From: Bacteroidota bacterium
GTDB taxonomy: Bacteria; Bacteroidota; Ignavibacteria; Ignavibacteriales; Ignavibacteriaceae
Reading direction: 5' to 3'
NCBI GenBank assembly: GCA_020161395.1
Contig: JAIUOE010000002.1
Location: 372,001 to 436,000, forward strand
DNA: 64,000 nucleotides
The notes beneath the pieces are model-generated. The model saw nothing but the letters and a program-made list of their open reading frames with translations, made no database searches and was not told the DNA's origin. How positions within the stretch are numbered: the first letter of the stretch is position 1; the number at the start of each line of letters is the position of its first letter. Made by a program: the position numbers and the translations under genes. Positions 1 through 9,743 of the stretch are shown piece after piece.

Positions 1-2
1 GA

Positions 3-1226
3 GTTGCAGAAGGGAGCGGATTGATGGGCACCGCATTGAGACTGATTGTCATAAAAGCACCCGCAAAAATCCTCACTTTTGTAATCGTTTTTTGCGGTGT
101 GATGTCAAATGCTGCGAGTGAAGTGGGATATGTTCTTCTGATTCCCCTAGCAGCTATTATTTTTCTCGCTGTGGGAAGACACCCTGTTCTCGGAATCGCA
201 GCCGCTTTTGCGGGAGTTTCCGGAGGCTACAGCGCCAATCTCCTTCTTGGCACAATCGATCCCCTGCTCGCCGGTCTCTCTCAGGAGGCAGCCCATATCA
301 TAGAACCCAACTACTCTGTAAACCCGGCAGCAAATTACTACTTCCTCGCAGTCTCGACATTCATTATTGCAGCAGCAGGAACCTGGGTGACAGAAAAACT
401 TGTTGCCCCACGACTCGGGAAATATACAGGAGACGAAAAACCTGAAGAACTTAAACCTCTAACATCTCTCGAGAAAAAAGGTTTATGGTCGGCTTCTGCT
501 GTAGTTTTTATTCTTACACTGGTGATCATCGCCGGGCTCGTTCCTGAAAACGGGTATCTTCGCGATCCAAAGACAAACGATATTCTAAAATCACCTTTTA
601 TGTCGGGAATTGTAGCAATCATTTTTATTGGAGGAGGACTCGCAGGTCTTGCATATGGAATCGCTGCAAAAACGATAAAGAGTGATTCCGATGCCATGAG
701 AGGGATGAGTAAATCGATGGAAACACTCGGATCATACCTTGTGCTGGTCTTCTTTGCGGCTCAGTTTGTTGCATATTTCAATAAAACAAATCTTGGTTTG
801 ATAATTGCCGTTGAAGGCTCCACTGTACTGAAGTCACTTAATCTCGGTGAGATTCCCCTGATGATTTCATTCGTTATTCTGACTGCAATACTAAATCTCT
901 TCATGGGCTCAGCTTCAGCAAAATGGGCAATAATGGCACCTGTTTTCATTCCAATGTTTATGCTGCTGGGTTATTCCCCGGAATTTACGCAGGCAGCTTA
1001 CAGAGTGGGTGACAGCGTCTCGAATGTAATTTCACCCATGATGTCATATTTTGCCCTGATCATAGCAATGATTCAGAAATATGACAAGAATGCCGGATTG
1101 GGGACATTGATATCCACCATGTTACCTTATACCGTGGTATTCTTCATAATCTGGTCGTTGTTGCTCGTGGGATGGGTGGCCCTGGATTTACCCTTGGGTC
1201 CCGGCTCCCGATTGTATTATCCGTGA
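3..1226 (+). CDS. AbgT family transporter, 5' partial
   Basis: Membrane transporter of the AbgT family (p-aminobenzoyl-glutamate type; some members export antibiotics). The reading frame is open from base 3, and the first visible residues ([13 protein letters not shown]) match the middle of the family, so the gene starts before the window. About 408 residues are visible against roughly 510 in the family, so about 100 N-terminal residues are missing. The visible part has repeated hydrophobic segments, the family-like stretches [13 protein letters not shown] and [19 protein letters not shown], and a C-terminal run of membrane helices. The TTG/ATG codons at 21-26 are internal and not a real start. 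The substrate cannot be read from sequence. Confidence 0.88.
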   Translation, partial: VAEGSGLMGTALRLIVIKAPAKILTFVIVFCGVMSNAASEVGYVLLIPLAAIIFLAVGRHPVLGIAAAFAGVSGGYSANLLLGTIDPLLAGLSQEAAHIIEPNYSVNPAANYYFLAVSTFIIAAAGTWVTEKLVAPRLGKYTGDEKPEELKPLTSLEKKGLWSASAVVFILTLVIIAGLVPENGYLRDPKTNDILKSPFMSGIVAIIFIGGGLAGLAYGIAAKTIKSDSDAMRGMSKSMETLGSYLVLVFFAAQFVAYFNKTNLGLIIAVEGSTVLKSLNLGEIPLMISFVILTAILNLFMGSASAKWAIMAPVFIPMFMLLGYSPEFTQAAYRVGDSVSNVISPMMSYFALIIAMIQKYDKNAGLGTLISTMLPYTVVFFIIWSLLLVGWVALDLPLGPGSRLYYP

Positions 1227-1261
1227 GGTAAAAGCTGTTGCAGGATTTATTTTGAGATCCG

Positions 1262-1302
1262 GGAAGAAGAATTGATTAAATACTGTAGTCAATTCTTCTT
1301 CC
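1262..1302. terminator. Long inverted repeat between convergent genes
   Basis: A perfect 14-bp inverted repeat (GGAAGAAGAATTGA at 1262-1275, its complement at 1289-1302) with a 13-base loop sits between the convergent AbgT and esterase genes. A short T-rich stretch follows on the plus strand. It probably ends transcription from one or both sides. Confidence 0.6.
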
Positions 1303-1319
1303 GGTTTTAAAGTGAGAAG

Positions 1320-2210
1320 TTACAGTTTCAGTATCTTCTTTATATCTTTCATCGATTTGTTCTGCGAGACGAGACTAAAAAACTGGAACTGTTTTTCCAC
1401 ATGGCTCGTCCAGTATTCCCAGTTGTGGTCTCCGGAATCAGCCAGGTTTATATGCGGAATCTTTCTGGCTGCTGCCTCTTTTGCAAAGGAGGAATTGACT
1501 CCAAAAGCAAAATCCTTTTTACCACAGGTAATGAAGATTTTCAGGTTATCTTTCTTCCCTTTGAAACTTTTCAGAAGGTGGATCGCCGAATTCTTTTCCC
1601 AAACCTTTTTGTTTTTTGCATAGTCGCCGAGTCTCTTTTTAATTCCCCAGTTCCCGGAAAATTTGGTGATGTCCAATATTCCGCTCATCGATCCGGCAGC
1701 CTTGAAATAGCCTTCCTTTTTAAGATAAAACGATATGGCACCATGTCCACCCATACTCAAGCCGGTAATAAACCTGTTTTTTTCATCGACCCGGTACTTG
1801 CTCTCGATGAAAGGGACAACCCTTTTCCAAAATGCACTCTCATACTGCAGTTCTTTTCTGTCACTGCTGTTCACATACCAGGAATCATAGTAGCCGTCAG
1901 GAAGTACGATGATCATCTTATACAAGTCAGCAAGTTTCTGAATGTCATAATTTACTTTCCAGTCATAAGACGAACCCGCCCAGCCGTGAAGAAGATAAAC
2001 GAGTGGATACTTGGTATTGTTCTTCCTGTATTCCTTCGGAGTATAGATGAAAAGTTTGTTGATAATCGTCGACTTGTCATCTTTTCTCTTGTCAAGCTGC
2101 TCATACTCTGCCTTTGGAGAGAAAAAAGCAAGATTTACGGAATCCTGAGAATAGAGAGTCCCGGCAAATAAAAGGAAAAGGAATAAGAGTATTCTGGCTG
2201 CGGGTCTCAC
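1320..2210 (-). CDS. Secreted alpha/beta-hydrolase, putative esterase family
   Basis: Putative esterase (esterase D/feruloyl-esterase-like alpha/beta hydrolase). The N-terminus is a signal peptide ending near LYSQ, so the protein is exported. The nucleophile elbow GLSMGGHG contains the catalytic serine; YLLHGWAGSSYDW is the usual HG oxyanion-hole region, and the late SGDHNWEYW histidine fits the third triad residue. At 296 residues it is family size. The GTG start lies 3 bases after the stop of the upstream TolB-like gene, so the two are probably co-transcribed. The natural substrate is unknown; acyl or feruloyl esters are a family-level guess. Confidence 0.8.
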   Translation of the reverse strand: MRPAARILLFLFLLFAGTLYSQDSVNLAFFSPKAEYEQLDKRKDDKSTIINKLFIYTPKEYRKNNTKYPLVYLLHGWAGSSYDWKVNYDIQKLADLYKMIIVLPDGYYDSWYVNSSDRKELQYESAFWKRVVPFIESKYRVDEKNRFITGLSMGGHGAISFYLKKEGYFKAAGSMSGILDITKFSGNWGIKKRLGDYAKNKKVWEKNSAIHLLKSFKGKKDNLKIFITCGKKDFAFGVNSSFAKEAAARKIPHINLADSGDHNWEYWTSHVEKQFQFFSLVSQNKSMKDIKKILKL

Positions 2211-2213
2211 TTG

Positions 2214-3263
2214 TTATTCTCCATCAACCCAGTCGGCAAAGAATACATTTGTATCACCTTTTTCTTTGTTAAATCTGTTGGAGGCGAATACGAGGTGTTT
2301 ACCATCCTTTGTAAACATGGGGAATCCGTCAAAAGATTCGTTGAATGTAACCTGTTCGAGACCTGTGCCGTCAGTATTGATCAGGTATAGATCGAAGTTC
2401 CTCGGGTCTTTACTTAAAGCGTTTGAACAGAAAATTATTCTTTTACCGTCGGGATGGAAGAAGGGAGCGAAACTTGCCTTGCCAAAATTCGTTACCTGAA
2501 CCTTGTTTTTGCCGTCAGCATCCATCACAAATATCTCGAGTGCTCCTGGTCTTACAAGTTTTTCCTTTACAAGTTCGTCATAATCCTTAAGTTCTTTTTC
2601 AGTTTTAGGTCTGCTTGCCCTGTAAACAATTTTGGAACCGTCTCCGGAGAAAAATGCACCGCCGTCATATCCTTTTTCGAAAGTGAGCCTCTTCTGGTTG
2701 CTGCCGTCTATGTCCATGATGTACAGTTCAGGATCACCATCGCGGAGAGATGTGAAAATTATTTTATCCCCTTTAGGCGAAACTGTTGCCTCTGCATCAT
2801 AAGAGTCATTGCTGGTTACCTGACGGATGTTTTTGCCGTCTTTATCGGCAATAAATATTTCGTAGGAATCGTAAAGTTTCCAGACATAACCTTTTGAAAA
2901 ATCGGGATTGGCAGGGCATTTGGCATCTGCCATATGTGTGGAGGCATAGATAATTGATTCATCTCCGGGCATGAAATAAGAACAGGTGGTTCTGCCATGA
3001 CCCGTGGAAACCATTTTCTTATCTGTGCCGTCAATATTCATTGTGAATATCTGATCGCACTCCATCCCCTTGGTTTTTGCCTGAAATATCAACTTTTTGT
3101 TGTCAAACGAGAGATAGGCTTCTGCATTTTCACCACCGTCAGTGATCATTTTTATATTTTTTAGTCTCTTCTCGCCTTTAAAAACCATGCTGTCGGCATT
3201 TTGGGCTGTTGCAGTGATATTGAAAATAACCATTGATATCAGTAAAAGCAGAATGCTCTTCAT
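2214..3263 (-). CDS. TolB-like beta-propeller protein (PD40/WD40-like repeats)
   Basis: Exported beta-propeller protein. After a signal peptide (first about 20 residues) come repeats of the PD40 type, such as SPKGDKIIFTSLRDGDPELYIMDIDGSNQKRLT, each with the pattern DGKxIxFxSxRdGxxxxYxmdxDG. These repeats occur in TolB and in the N-terminal propellers of S9 peptidases. There is no peptidase domain: the protein ends after the propeller at 349 residues. It precedes the esterase gene by 3 bases. No tol/pal genes are nearby, so a role in the Tol system is unlikely; it could be a binding or scaffold protein. Confidence 0.8.
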   Translation of the reverse strand: MKSILLLLISMVIFNITATAQNADSMVFKGEKRLKNIKMITDGGENAEAYLSFDNKKLIFQAKTKGMECDQIFTMNIDGTDKKMVSTGHGRTTCSYFMPGDESIIYASTHMADAKCPANPDFSKGYVWKLYDSYEIFIADKDGKNIRQVTSNDSYDAEATVSPKGDKIIFTSLRDGDPELYIMDIDGSNQKRLTFEKGYDGGAFFSGDGSKIVYRASRPKTEKELKDYDELVKEKLVRPGALEIFVMDADGKNKVQVTNFGKASFAPFFHPDGKRIIFCSNALSKDPRNFDLYLINTDGTGLEQVTFNESFDGFPMFTKDGKHLVFASNRFNKEKGDTNVFFADWVDGE

Positions 3264-3327
3264 CTAATTAACCTCGTAGATTGTGATTGTGTTCGAAAAA
3301 GTTTTAAGATAAGCCTTAAATTAAGGT

Positions 3328-4041
3328 TTATTGCGGGACATGGACAAGGAAAAATTCTTTGGCGGCTTTGCCGATTCTTTCAGCCTCTTCCATCGTCATG
3401 TGCATACCCGGTACACTTTCATCGTCCTCACCTGCTTCAAGTATTGCAAGGTCGGCTCCTTTGGCGTGGTGCAAAAGTTCGTCACAGTATGCAGTATCAC
3501 CACCGTAGCAAATTTTCTTGCCGCCGTATCCAAATTTAAAACCGATGGCGGGCACAAGTCGGGTTTCGTTTCCTTTTCCTGTCATTTCGCTGTGCTTTAC
3601 GGGGAATGGAGTGATTGATACTCCGTGACGGGAGAACCGTTTCGAGTCCATGATTGGCTTTAAGTATATCGGGTAGGAAGTGCTGAGACCGTAAACGGTC
3701 CGGAATGCATTATAGATACTTTCTATCTCGAAGCATCCTTCGGGATAGTGGATGTTCATTGGCGAGCGTTTTCTCATAACACGAAGGTAGGTTAGCAACG
3801 ACCATACACCACCCACATGATCATGATGACCATGAGTAATAAAAATATCTGTGATCGATAAAATCTCCTCCGGGTGAAGTTCTTCATTAAGATCACGAAG
3901 TATCCCGTCACCTGGATCGATTACTATCTTCGTCTCACCGGCTCGCAGTAAAATACCCGTGGCAATGGCAGGAATTGAACAAAAAATCTTGATACTGAAA
4001 TCTTCCTTTTCCCAGAAGATTGGATATTCGGATTTAACCAT
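3328..4041 (-). CDS. MBL-fold metallo-hydrolase (RNase Z-like)
   Basis: Metallo-beta-lactamase fold hydrolase. The metal-binding motif HGHHDHVGG lies near residues 90-98; a second metal-ligand region is GGDTAYCDEL, and a late HMTMEEA histidine resembles the RNase Z/arylsulfatase-like subgroup. It has no signal peptide and is probably cytoplasmic. Its ATG lies 18 bases after the feoB stop on the same strand, so it is likely the last gene of the fur-feoA-feoB unit. Whether it has an iron-related role is open. Substrate unknown. Confidence 0.8.
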   Translation of the reverse strand: MVKSEYPIFWEKEDFSIKIFCSIPAIATGILLRAGETKIVIDPGDGILRDLNEELHPEEILSITDIFITHGHHDHVGGVWSLLTYLRVMRKRSPMNIHYPEGCFEIESIYNAFRTVYGLSTSYPIYLKPIMDSKRFSRHGVSITPFPVKHSEMTGKGNETRLVPAIGFKFGYGGKKICYGGDTAYCDELLHHAKGADLAILEAGEDDESVPGMHMTMEEAERIGKAAKEFFLVHVPQ

Positions 4042-4059
4042 AAAGAAGCCATCTCATAT

Positions 4060-6096
4060 TTAAATTACAACCATTGCTGTCAGTCCGCCGACAAAAAACG
4101 CTATCACCCATGCACTGATCCAAATTGTAAAGCCTTCTTTCCAGCCCCTCTCTTTCAACATCACCATGAATGATGCTATACAAGGGACAAAAAGAGTAAT
4201 CACCACCAGTGACACGGCAACCTGCATCGGGGTAAGCGACAGATCGAACAGACCCGCAGCTCCAAAATCTCTTCTGACTGTACCCATCACAAAGGCAACA
4301 GACGCCTCGGAAGGAAGTTTCAGCCAGTTAACCGTTAACGGTTCAAGGAATTTGGTGAATACTGCAAGTAATCCCGTTATCTCTAAAATTCCAACTCCAA
4401 GCGCTCCGATGAAAAACCATAAGGCTGCCTCTTTCATGAAACCGGTCGACCTGTACCATGTTTTTTTCAAAATATTGTCTATCCTCGGTACACGCATCAT
4501 CGGCAAATCAATCAACAAGGGAGTGCTTTGTCCGGGCAGCATCTTGTGCAAAACTGTTGAAACTGTTATCATCATTGCTACAATTACCGTTGCATACACC
4601 ATCATTGCCTGAGGACCGGCGGTTCCTGCAAGTACTGCAATAACAGCGAGCTGGGCAGAACAGGGAATAACAAATTGAAGAATCGCAGTGGCGATGGTTT
4701 TTTCCCGTTCACTTCCGAGTATTCTGGTGGTAATGGTTGCCATGGTTACGCATCCGAATCCGAGAAGAATCGGGATAACCGCTCTTCCATTCAATCCGAT
4801 TCTGGAGAGCGACCGGTCCATCATCGTGGCAAGCCGTGGCAAATAACCTGAATCCTCGAGAATAGCCATGACAAAATAAAAAGCTATCACCAGGGGTAAA
4901 AGAAGAAACAGCAGATAGGTAATTGTCATGCTGAAAACGCCAAACTCACCAAAGAAGAGTTTTACGATGGGATTGCTGAAATGAAAATCGACCTGAGTGT
5001 CTTTGTTTGCGGCAGCATCCTCAAATGATTTTTTCAGCTCCGGTTCGTACTTGATTCCTTCTTTGAAATTAAACTCTTTGGTGCCTGTTGCATTTCCATC
5101 CTGATCGAGGGTGGTTACTTTAATATCAACGGGTGTAAATTCACCGACAAAACTCTTTGTGTAAAATTCAAAATACCTCTTCCCTATCGTGTCCTCTGTG
5201 AATCCTACAAGTCGCTGTGCAACCAAATCGCCAACCAGAAAATAGAGAACCACCAGTACAACCGCCAGAATCGGTATTCCTGTTACGGGATTTAGTGAAA
5301 GGCTTCCCAGTATATTGAAAAAACGCCCTTTTGAAGTGTCTTCATACTCGACATCGGCAATTATTTCATTTACACTTTTTCTTCTTTCAATATAAATGGC
5401 TTCACGGTCGTCAGCACTTCCACATTCAAAGCCGTACTTGGCGGATACTTCCTCATCACCTTCAGCTACGAGAAGAGCGACTCCCCTGCCGTGATTATTC
5501 ACGATGTGCTGGTTCAATCTTCCGGTAATTTCACCGCTGACATTTCCCGTTCTTGCTTTCTCAATTGCCTCAGGCAGACGGTCAAAACCCGACTTGCTGA
5601 CGGCAGAACTCTCTATCACCTCAACACCGAAAAGTGCCGACAGCCGGGCGGCATCTATTTTTATTTTTTTTCTTTTAACTTCATCGCTGAAATTAAGAAC
5701 GATCGTAACCTTCTTTCCCATTTCAATCAGTTGCTTTGTAAGAAAGAGGTCCCTTTCAAGATGGAGTGAATTTACAACATTCAGCACTATATCCGCTTCG
5801 ATGATCACATCCCGGGCAACCCTCTCCTCATCGTTAAATGATGAAACACCATATATTCCCGGGGTATCAAGAATTTCATAATTTTTCCATGTTCCCGTAC
5901 TTACTGATACGGTGGTACCGGGAAAATTCGATACATCAACATAAACTCCACTCAGATAATTGAAGACAAGCGATTTGCCCACATTGGGATTACCAACGAG
6001 GACAACCCTTTTTCTCTCTACAAGTGGTTCGCTTAAATTTGGAGTCTGTAATAAATCTTTCGGGCTTACTTTTATGCCCGTGGCTTCTGTTCTCAT
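4060..6096 (-). CDS. feoB: Ferrous iron transport protein B
   Basis: Inner-membrane Fe(II) transporter with an N-terminal GTPase domain. Visible motifs are G1 GNPNVGKS, the G2 threonine region NFPGTTVS, G3 DTPGIYG and a G4-like NFSD. Two Gate-type membrane blocks follow, including the conserved stretch GFGCVTMATITTR near residue 450. The length (678 residues) is normal for the shorter FeoB form. I chose the ATG at 6096, 2 bases after the feoA stop; an in-frame TTG two codons upstream overlaps feoA. A hydrophilic segment of about 80 residues between the first membrane block and the Gate region is probably periplasmic. Confidence 0.95.
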   Translation of the reverse strand: MRTEATGIKVSPKDLLQTPNLSEPLVERKRVVLVGNPNVGKSLVFNYLSGVYVDVSNFPGTTVSVSTGTWKNYEILDTPGIYGVSSFNDEERVARDVIIEADIVLNVVNSLHLERDLFLTKQLIEMGKKVTIVLNFSDEVKRKKIKIDAARLSALFGVEVIESSAVSKSGFDRLPEAIEKARTGNVSGEITGRLNQHIVNNHGRGVALLVAEGDEEVSAKYGFECGSADDREAIYIERRKSVNEIIADVEYEDTSKGRFFNILGSLSLNPVTGIPILAVVLVVLYFLVGDLVAQRLVGFTEDTIGKRYFEFYTKSFVGEFTPVDIKVTTLDQDGNATGTKEFNFKEGIKYEPELKKSFEDAAANKDTQVDFHFSNPIVKLFFGEFGVFSMTITYLLFLLLPLVIAFYFVMAILEDSGYLPRLATMMDRSLSRIGLNGRAVIPILLGFGCVTMATITTRILGSEREKTIATAILQFVIPCSAQLAVIAVLAGTAGPQAMMVYATVIVAMMITVSTVLHKMLPGQSTPLLIDLPMMRVPRIDNILKKTWYRSTGFMKEAALWFFIGALGVGILEITGLLAVFTKFLEPLTVNWLKLPSEASVAFVMGTVRRDFGAAGLFDLSLTPMQVAVSLVVITLFVPCIASFMVMLKERGWKEGFTIWISAWVIAFFVGGLTAMVVI

Positions 6097-6098
6097 TG

Positions 6099-6329
6099 TC
6101 AAAGTTCTTCTGAAATTAATATCTGCGATGCAAGTTCATATCCCAGTGCAATCTCCTGACGGTTCTTCTGTATAACTACAGTGCCTCCCGGCAATCTCTC
6201 AAGACAAAATATTCTGTCTCCCTCGCTTATTCCAAATCTGATCAACTGCACTTTCAGCACTCCGTGTGGCAGAGCCATCACAGTAAAATATTTCCCTTTA
6301 CGGGCAGAATCAAGCGTTCTTTTTTCCAT
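6099..6329 (-). CDS. feoA: Ferrous iron transport protein A (FeoA domain)
   Basis: Small SH3-like FeoA protein of 76 residues, thought to assist FeoB. The fold is visible in VMALPHGVLKVQLIRFGISEGDRIFCLERLPGGTVV-type sequence with the usual FGI-x-EGD segment. The open frame extends further upstream, but that part runs inside fur in another frame, so the ATG at 6329 is preferred. This start overlaps the last 20 bases of fur, which suggests translational coupling fur-feoA-feoB. Confidence 0.87.
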   Translation of the reverse strand: MEKRTLDSARKGKYFTVMALPHGVLKVQLIRFGISEGDRIFCLERLPGGTVVIQKNRQEIALGYELASQILISEEL

Positions 6330-6774
6330 TATACCAGGGGCAATCCGGTTTTTTCTCACACCGGGCAAAAATGTTGTAGGAATAACTCGAGGTCTTAAAA
6401 CCCAGATTTTCACCGATTTCTTTCGACATCTCTTCGAGCCTGTTGTCAGTAAATTCCACGATCCTTCCACAATCCATACATACCAGATGGAAGTGATTCT
6501 GTCTCTTGAAGTTGCTTTCGTAGTAATTTACTTTATTTGAAAAATTGCGGAGGGATAAAAGTTCTGCCTGACAGAGGAGTTCGAGTGTATTATACACGGT
6601 TGCCCGCGATACATGCGAGTGGTTGTTCTTCATCGATATAAAAAGTTCATCGGCGCTGAAATGACCATCGAACTCCAATGCCGCTTCAAGAACTTCAAAT
6701 CTTTCGGGTGTTATTCTGTTGCTCCCCCGTTTGAGGAAGTCTCTGAATAACTCGGTTGCCTGGTTGTTTTTCAC
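6310..6774 (-). CDS. fur: Fur family transcriptional regulator
   Basis: Metal-dependent repressor of 154 residues. The winged-helix N-terminal part includes RITPERFEVLEAALEF and SRATVYNTLELL, the standard Fur recognition region. The metal/dimer part has the NHFHLVCMDCGRIVEF motif with a CxxC, and a second cysteine pair (CEKKPDC) near the C-terminus. The start is a GTG. It heads a likely fur-feoA-feoB-MBL operon, so Fur itself, responding to Fe(II), is the best candidate, although PerR- or Zur-like members of the family share these motifs. A palindrome just upstream (6792-6804) could be its operator. Confidence 0.9.
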   Translation of the reverse strand: MKNNQATELFRDFLKRGSNRITPERFEVLEAALEFDGHFSADELFISMKNNHSHVSRATVYNTLELLCQAELLSLRNFSNKVNYYESNFKRQNHFHLVCMDCGRIVEFTDNRLEEMSKEIGENLGFKTSSYSYNIFARCEKKPDCPWYNGKKNA

Positions 6775-6791
6775 TTCTTCTTAAAATTATT

Positions 6792-6804
6792 TAGATTTAA
6801 TCTA
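6792..6804. promoter_or_regulatory. Candidate Fur-type operator upstream of fur
   Basis: TAGATTTAATCTA is a perfect 6-1-6 palindrome, 17 bases upstream of the fur start codon. It lies in AT-rich DNA where the promoter should be. The 7-1-7 layout resembles operators of the Fur/PerR family, although the bases differ from the gamma-proteobacterial consensus. Autoregulation of fur-feoAB is an inference. Confidence 0.45.
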
Positions 6805-6960
6805 CATAAAAATAACATTTACCCGGCAATTAAACAAATAAAATTTCCATGGCTTGCAAATAGATTTTTCCAAACCCTCCTGTTGAGTGATTTTTATCAT
6901 ATTATTTAATTAATTTACCATGTAAATCATTCAATTTTTGAACCATTAAATACAACTAAA

Positions 6961-8625
6961 TTGAACCCGATAATTAAATTCTTTGTATTACTTTTCCTCT
7001 TTCCGTTTTTTGCACAGGCACAGTTTACATCATCCAATCTTCCCATCGTAATTATCAATACCAACGGGCAGATTATTATTGATGATGAAAAAATAACTGC
7101 CGACATGGGTGTGATATATAATGGAGAGGGCGTCCGCAATTACATGACCGATCCCCGAAATCACTATAACGGTAAGATTGGTATTGAAATCAGAGGCTCC
7201 AGCACACAGATGTTCCCTAAAAAAGGCTATGCAGTCGAGACCAGAGACTCAGCCGGGGAAAATCTTAATGTACAGTTGCTCGGCTTGCCATCCGAAAACG
7301 ACTGGGTCTTTAATGCCGAGTACAACGACAAAACCCTGATGCGAAACACCCTGGTGTATGATATGGCAAGAAAAACCGGTCGATATGCCTCAAGGTCGCG
7401 CTATTTCGAACTTGTACTGAATGGAGAGTATATTGGTACATACCTCCTGTTGGAAAAAATTAAAAACGACAACAACCGTGTCCCGATTAAGAAACTTAAC
7501 CCGACTGACATCACGGGTGACGCCCTTACAGGGGGTTACATCGTTAAAGTGGACAAACTTGACGGTGAAGACAATGGAGGCTGGTATTCAACATACCCTC
7601 CCTACCCGGGTGCCTCACAGTCAATTTATTATCAGTTCCACATACCAAAAGCCTCCGATATTGTCCCGCAGCAGATCAATTACATAAGAGCGTTCGTAAC
7701 CAATTTTGAAGGCGTCATGGCATCCCCTCAGTTCGAGGACTCCTTATATGGCTACCCTTCAATTATTGATGAAAATTCTTTTGCCGACATGTTCCTCATC
7801 AGCGAAGTTTCGAGGAATGTGGACGCATACCGCTTGAGTGCTTTTATGTACAAAGACAGAGACTCAAGGGACAGGAAACTTTTTGCCGGTCCTGCATGGG
7901 ATTTTAACCACTCCCTCGGAAATGCAAACTACTATAGTGCCTGGCTCGGAAACGGGTGGCAGCTCGATGTTCTCACCGGCGATACGAGTTTCCTCTACAA
8001 TGACTATTTCCAGGTCCCCTTCTGGTGGAAAAAATTTAAGGACTCCCCAAGATTCAAAGCTAAAGTGAAGGAAAGATGGGCTGTACTTAAAAACACAGCC
8101 TTCGATAAAACCCGGATTTTTGGTGTAATAGATTCGCTGGTGACATATCTGAACGAAAGTCAAACCCGCAACTTCCAAAAATGGCCCATACTTGGTCAAT
8201 GGATCTGGCCCAACTGGTATGTGGGACAAACATATCAGGATGAGATCAACTACCTGAAAAACTGGATTAATGGTAGACTCCTTTGGGTTAACTCCACGAT
8301 TAATCTCTTTACTTCCACCGAAGATGAGAAACCCCTCCCTGAAGATATTCTCCTCATTTCCAACTATCCGAACCCGTTTAATCCGGTCACTAATATTGAT
8401 TATCAGATACCGGGAAATGGTAGTGCAAACATTTCCGTCTTTTCCGCAGACGGAAGTCTCGTTTCCACACTTTTCTCAGGCGAGGTTACAAAAGGGAGAT
8501 ATAAAGTGGAATTTGATGCAGGTAATTTGGGACTGGCATCCGGTTTTTATCCTGTTGTTATTTCCTTTTACCCTGAAAATGGTGTAATGCAAAAGAAAAC
8601 TGCAAAAGTGATTTTTTTGAAATAA
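6961..8625 (+). CDS. Secreted CotH-like kinase family protein with T9SS sorting domain
   Basis: Exported protein of 554 residues. It has a signal peptide (first about 20 residues, ending AQAQF), then a CotH-like domain with the family stretches GIEIRGSSTQMFPKKGYAVE, WVFNAEYNDKTLMRN and, late, AGPAWDFNHSLGN, which correspond to the atypical protein-kinase fold of spore-coat CotH. From about residue 462 comes a T9SS type A sorting domain (NYPNPFNP, then SGFY). CotH phosphorylates surface proteins in Bacillus; here the target would be extracellular or surface-bound, which is inferred. The start appears to be TTG with no clear Shine-Dalgarno. It is preceded by about 185 bases of AT-rich DNA shared with divergent fur. 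Confidence 0.87.
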   Translation: MNPIIKFFVLLFLFPFFAQAQFTSSNLPIVIINTNGQIIIDDEKITADMGVIYNGEGVRNYMTDPRNHYNGKIGIEIRGSSTQMFPKKGYAVETRDSAGENLNVQLLGLPSENDWVFNAEYNDKTLMRNTLVYDMARKTGRYASRSRYFELVLNGEYIGTYLLLEKIKNDNNRVPIKKLNPTDITGDALTGGYIVKVDKLDGEDNGGWYSTYPPYPGASQSIYYQFHIPKASDIVPQQINYIRAFVTNFEGVMASPQFEDSLYGYPSIIDENSFADMFLISEVSRNVDAYRLSAFMYKDRDSRDRKLFAGPAWDFNHSLGNANYYSAWLGNGWQLDVLTGDTSFLYNDYFQVPFWWKKFKDSPRFKAKVKERWAVLKNTAFDKTRIFGVIDSLVTYLNESQTRNFQKWPILGQWIWPNWYVGQTYQDEINYLKNWINGRLLWVNSTINLFTSTEDEKPLPEDILLISNYPNPFNPVTNIDYQIPGNGSANISVFSADGSLVSTLFSGEVTKGRYKVEFDAGNLGLASGFYPVVISFYPENGVMQKKTAKVIFLK

Positions 8626-8660
8626 TTTTTTTCAATACAAGCGAGGTAAACCCGTTAAAG

Positions 8661-9743
8661 ATGCTCGAATTACGAAACATTACAAAAACATTTGGAAAGA
8701 CAACAGTTGTTGATAATATATCAATTACGATAGACGAGGGTGAATTTTTCTGTCTATTGGGTCCCAGTGGTTGTGGCAAAACCACCCTCCTGAGAATGAT
8801 TGCAGGATTTGAGACCCCGACGAAAGGCTCAATTGTATTAAACGGTCTGGATATCACTTCCTTTCCCGCATACAAAAGGGATTTCAACCTCGTCTTCCAG
8901 AATTTTGCCCTGTTTCCACATCTTTCGGTCTATGACAATGTTGCTTACGGCCTCAAAGTGAAAAGAATCAACGCTTCAGAAATCGGGGAGAGAGTAAATC
9001 AGACGCTCGATTCCCTCGGTCTGCAGGGTTTCGGGAAGAGACTACCTTCAACCCTTTCAGGAGGACAGCAACAAAGAGTGGCGGTTGCCCGGGCAATCAT
9101 AAACCGCCCTAAAATTTTACTCCTCGATGAACCATTGTCATCACTCGATAAAAAAATCGCTGAACGCACCCTCATTGAGCTCACTGATCTGCAGAAAAAC
9201 CTCGGAATCACTTTTTTGTATGTCACCCACAATCAGCATGAGGCCCTTTCACTTGCCGACAGAATAGCACTTATAAACAACGGAAGAATTTCACAACTGG
9301 CGTCTCCTGCCGCTCTGTACGAAAAACCTGCTGACCGTTTCACCGCCGGTTTTATAGGTAAAATGAATTTTCTTCCCGCCGAGATAATCAGCAGAGTTGA
9401 TGACCACTATAAAATTAAACTTTTCGACACCCACACTATCAACTTCAAATCCGGTGGTGATTTCAGACTTGGAAACAGTTCATACTTTTGCCTGAGACCC
9501 GAAAATATCTCGATCTCCAGAAGTCCGGATGAAATAACAGGAAACTCCCTCCCGGCAGTTCTAAAGCACAGGGTCTATCTCGGTGATTCCATCGATTTCG
9601 AATTTGTTACCGGGAACGGCACCTCCCTTCTTGTGAAATCTCATCGCCACCCGGGCAGTGAGAACTTAAACTCCATTATTCCCGGCGATCAGTGTTTCCT
9701 TAAGTGGGAAGACTCTTCAGGTTGGATAGTTAGTGAAAACTAA
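8661..9743 (+). CDS. potA: Spermidine/putrescine ABC transporter ATP-binding protein
   Basis: ATPase of a polyamine importer, 360 residues. Walker A is GPSGCGKTT, the signature is LSGGQQQRVAVARA, Walker B is ILLLDEP, and the switch histidine follows in LYVTHNQHEA. The C-terminal third is a TOBE-like regulatory domain, usual for PotA/CUT1 ATPases. The stop overlaps the start of the next gene by 11 bases, and the three pot genes overlap in series. Polyamine specificity is inferred from the PotD-like part of the downstream fusion. Confidence 0.9.
   Translation: MLELRNITKTFGKTTVVDNISITIDEGEFFCLLGPSGCGKTTLLRMIAGFETPTKGSIVLNGLDITSFPAYKRDFNLVFQNFALFPHLSVYDNVAYGLKVKRINASEIGERVNQTLDSLGLQGFGKRLPSTLSGGQQQRVAVARAIINRPKILLLDEPLSSLDKKIAERTLIELTDLQKNLGITFLYVTHNQHEALSLADRIALINNGRISQLASPAALYEKPADRFTAGFIGKMNFLPAEIISRVDDHYKIKLFDTHTINFKSGGDFRLGNSSYFCLRPENISISRSPDEITGNSLPAVLKHRVYLGDSIDFEFVTGNGTSLLVKSHRHPGSENLNSIIPGDQCFLKWEDSSGWIVSEN

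Noticed and set aside
1401-2171. Long open frame (256 codons) opposite the esterase gene
   Set aside because: It is antisense to a well-supported esterase, has no domain-like pattern and no plausible start context.
6330-6470. N-terminal extension of feoA
   Set aside because: The extra 47 residues lie in another frame of fur and do not resemble FeoA, which starts at 6329.
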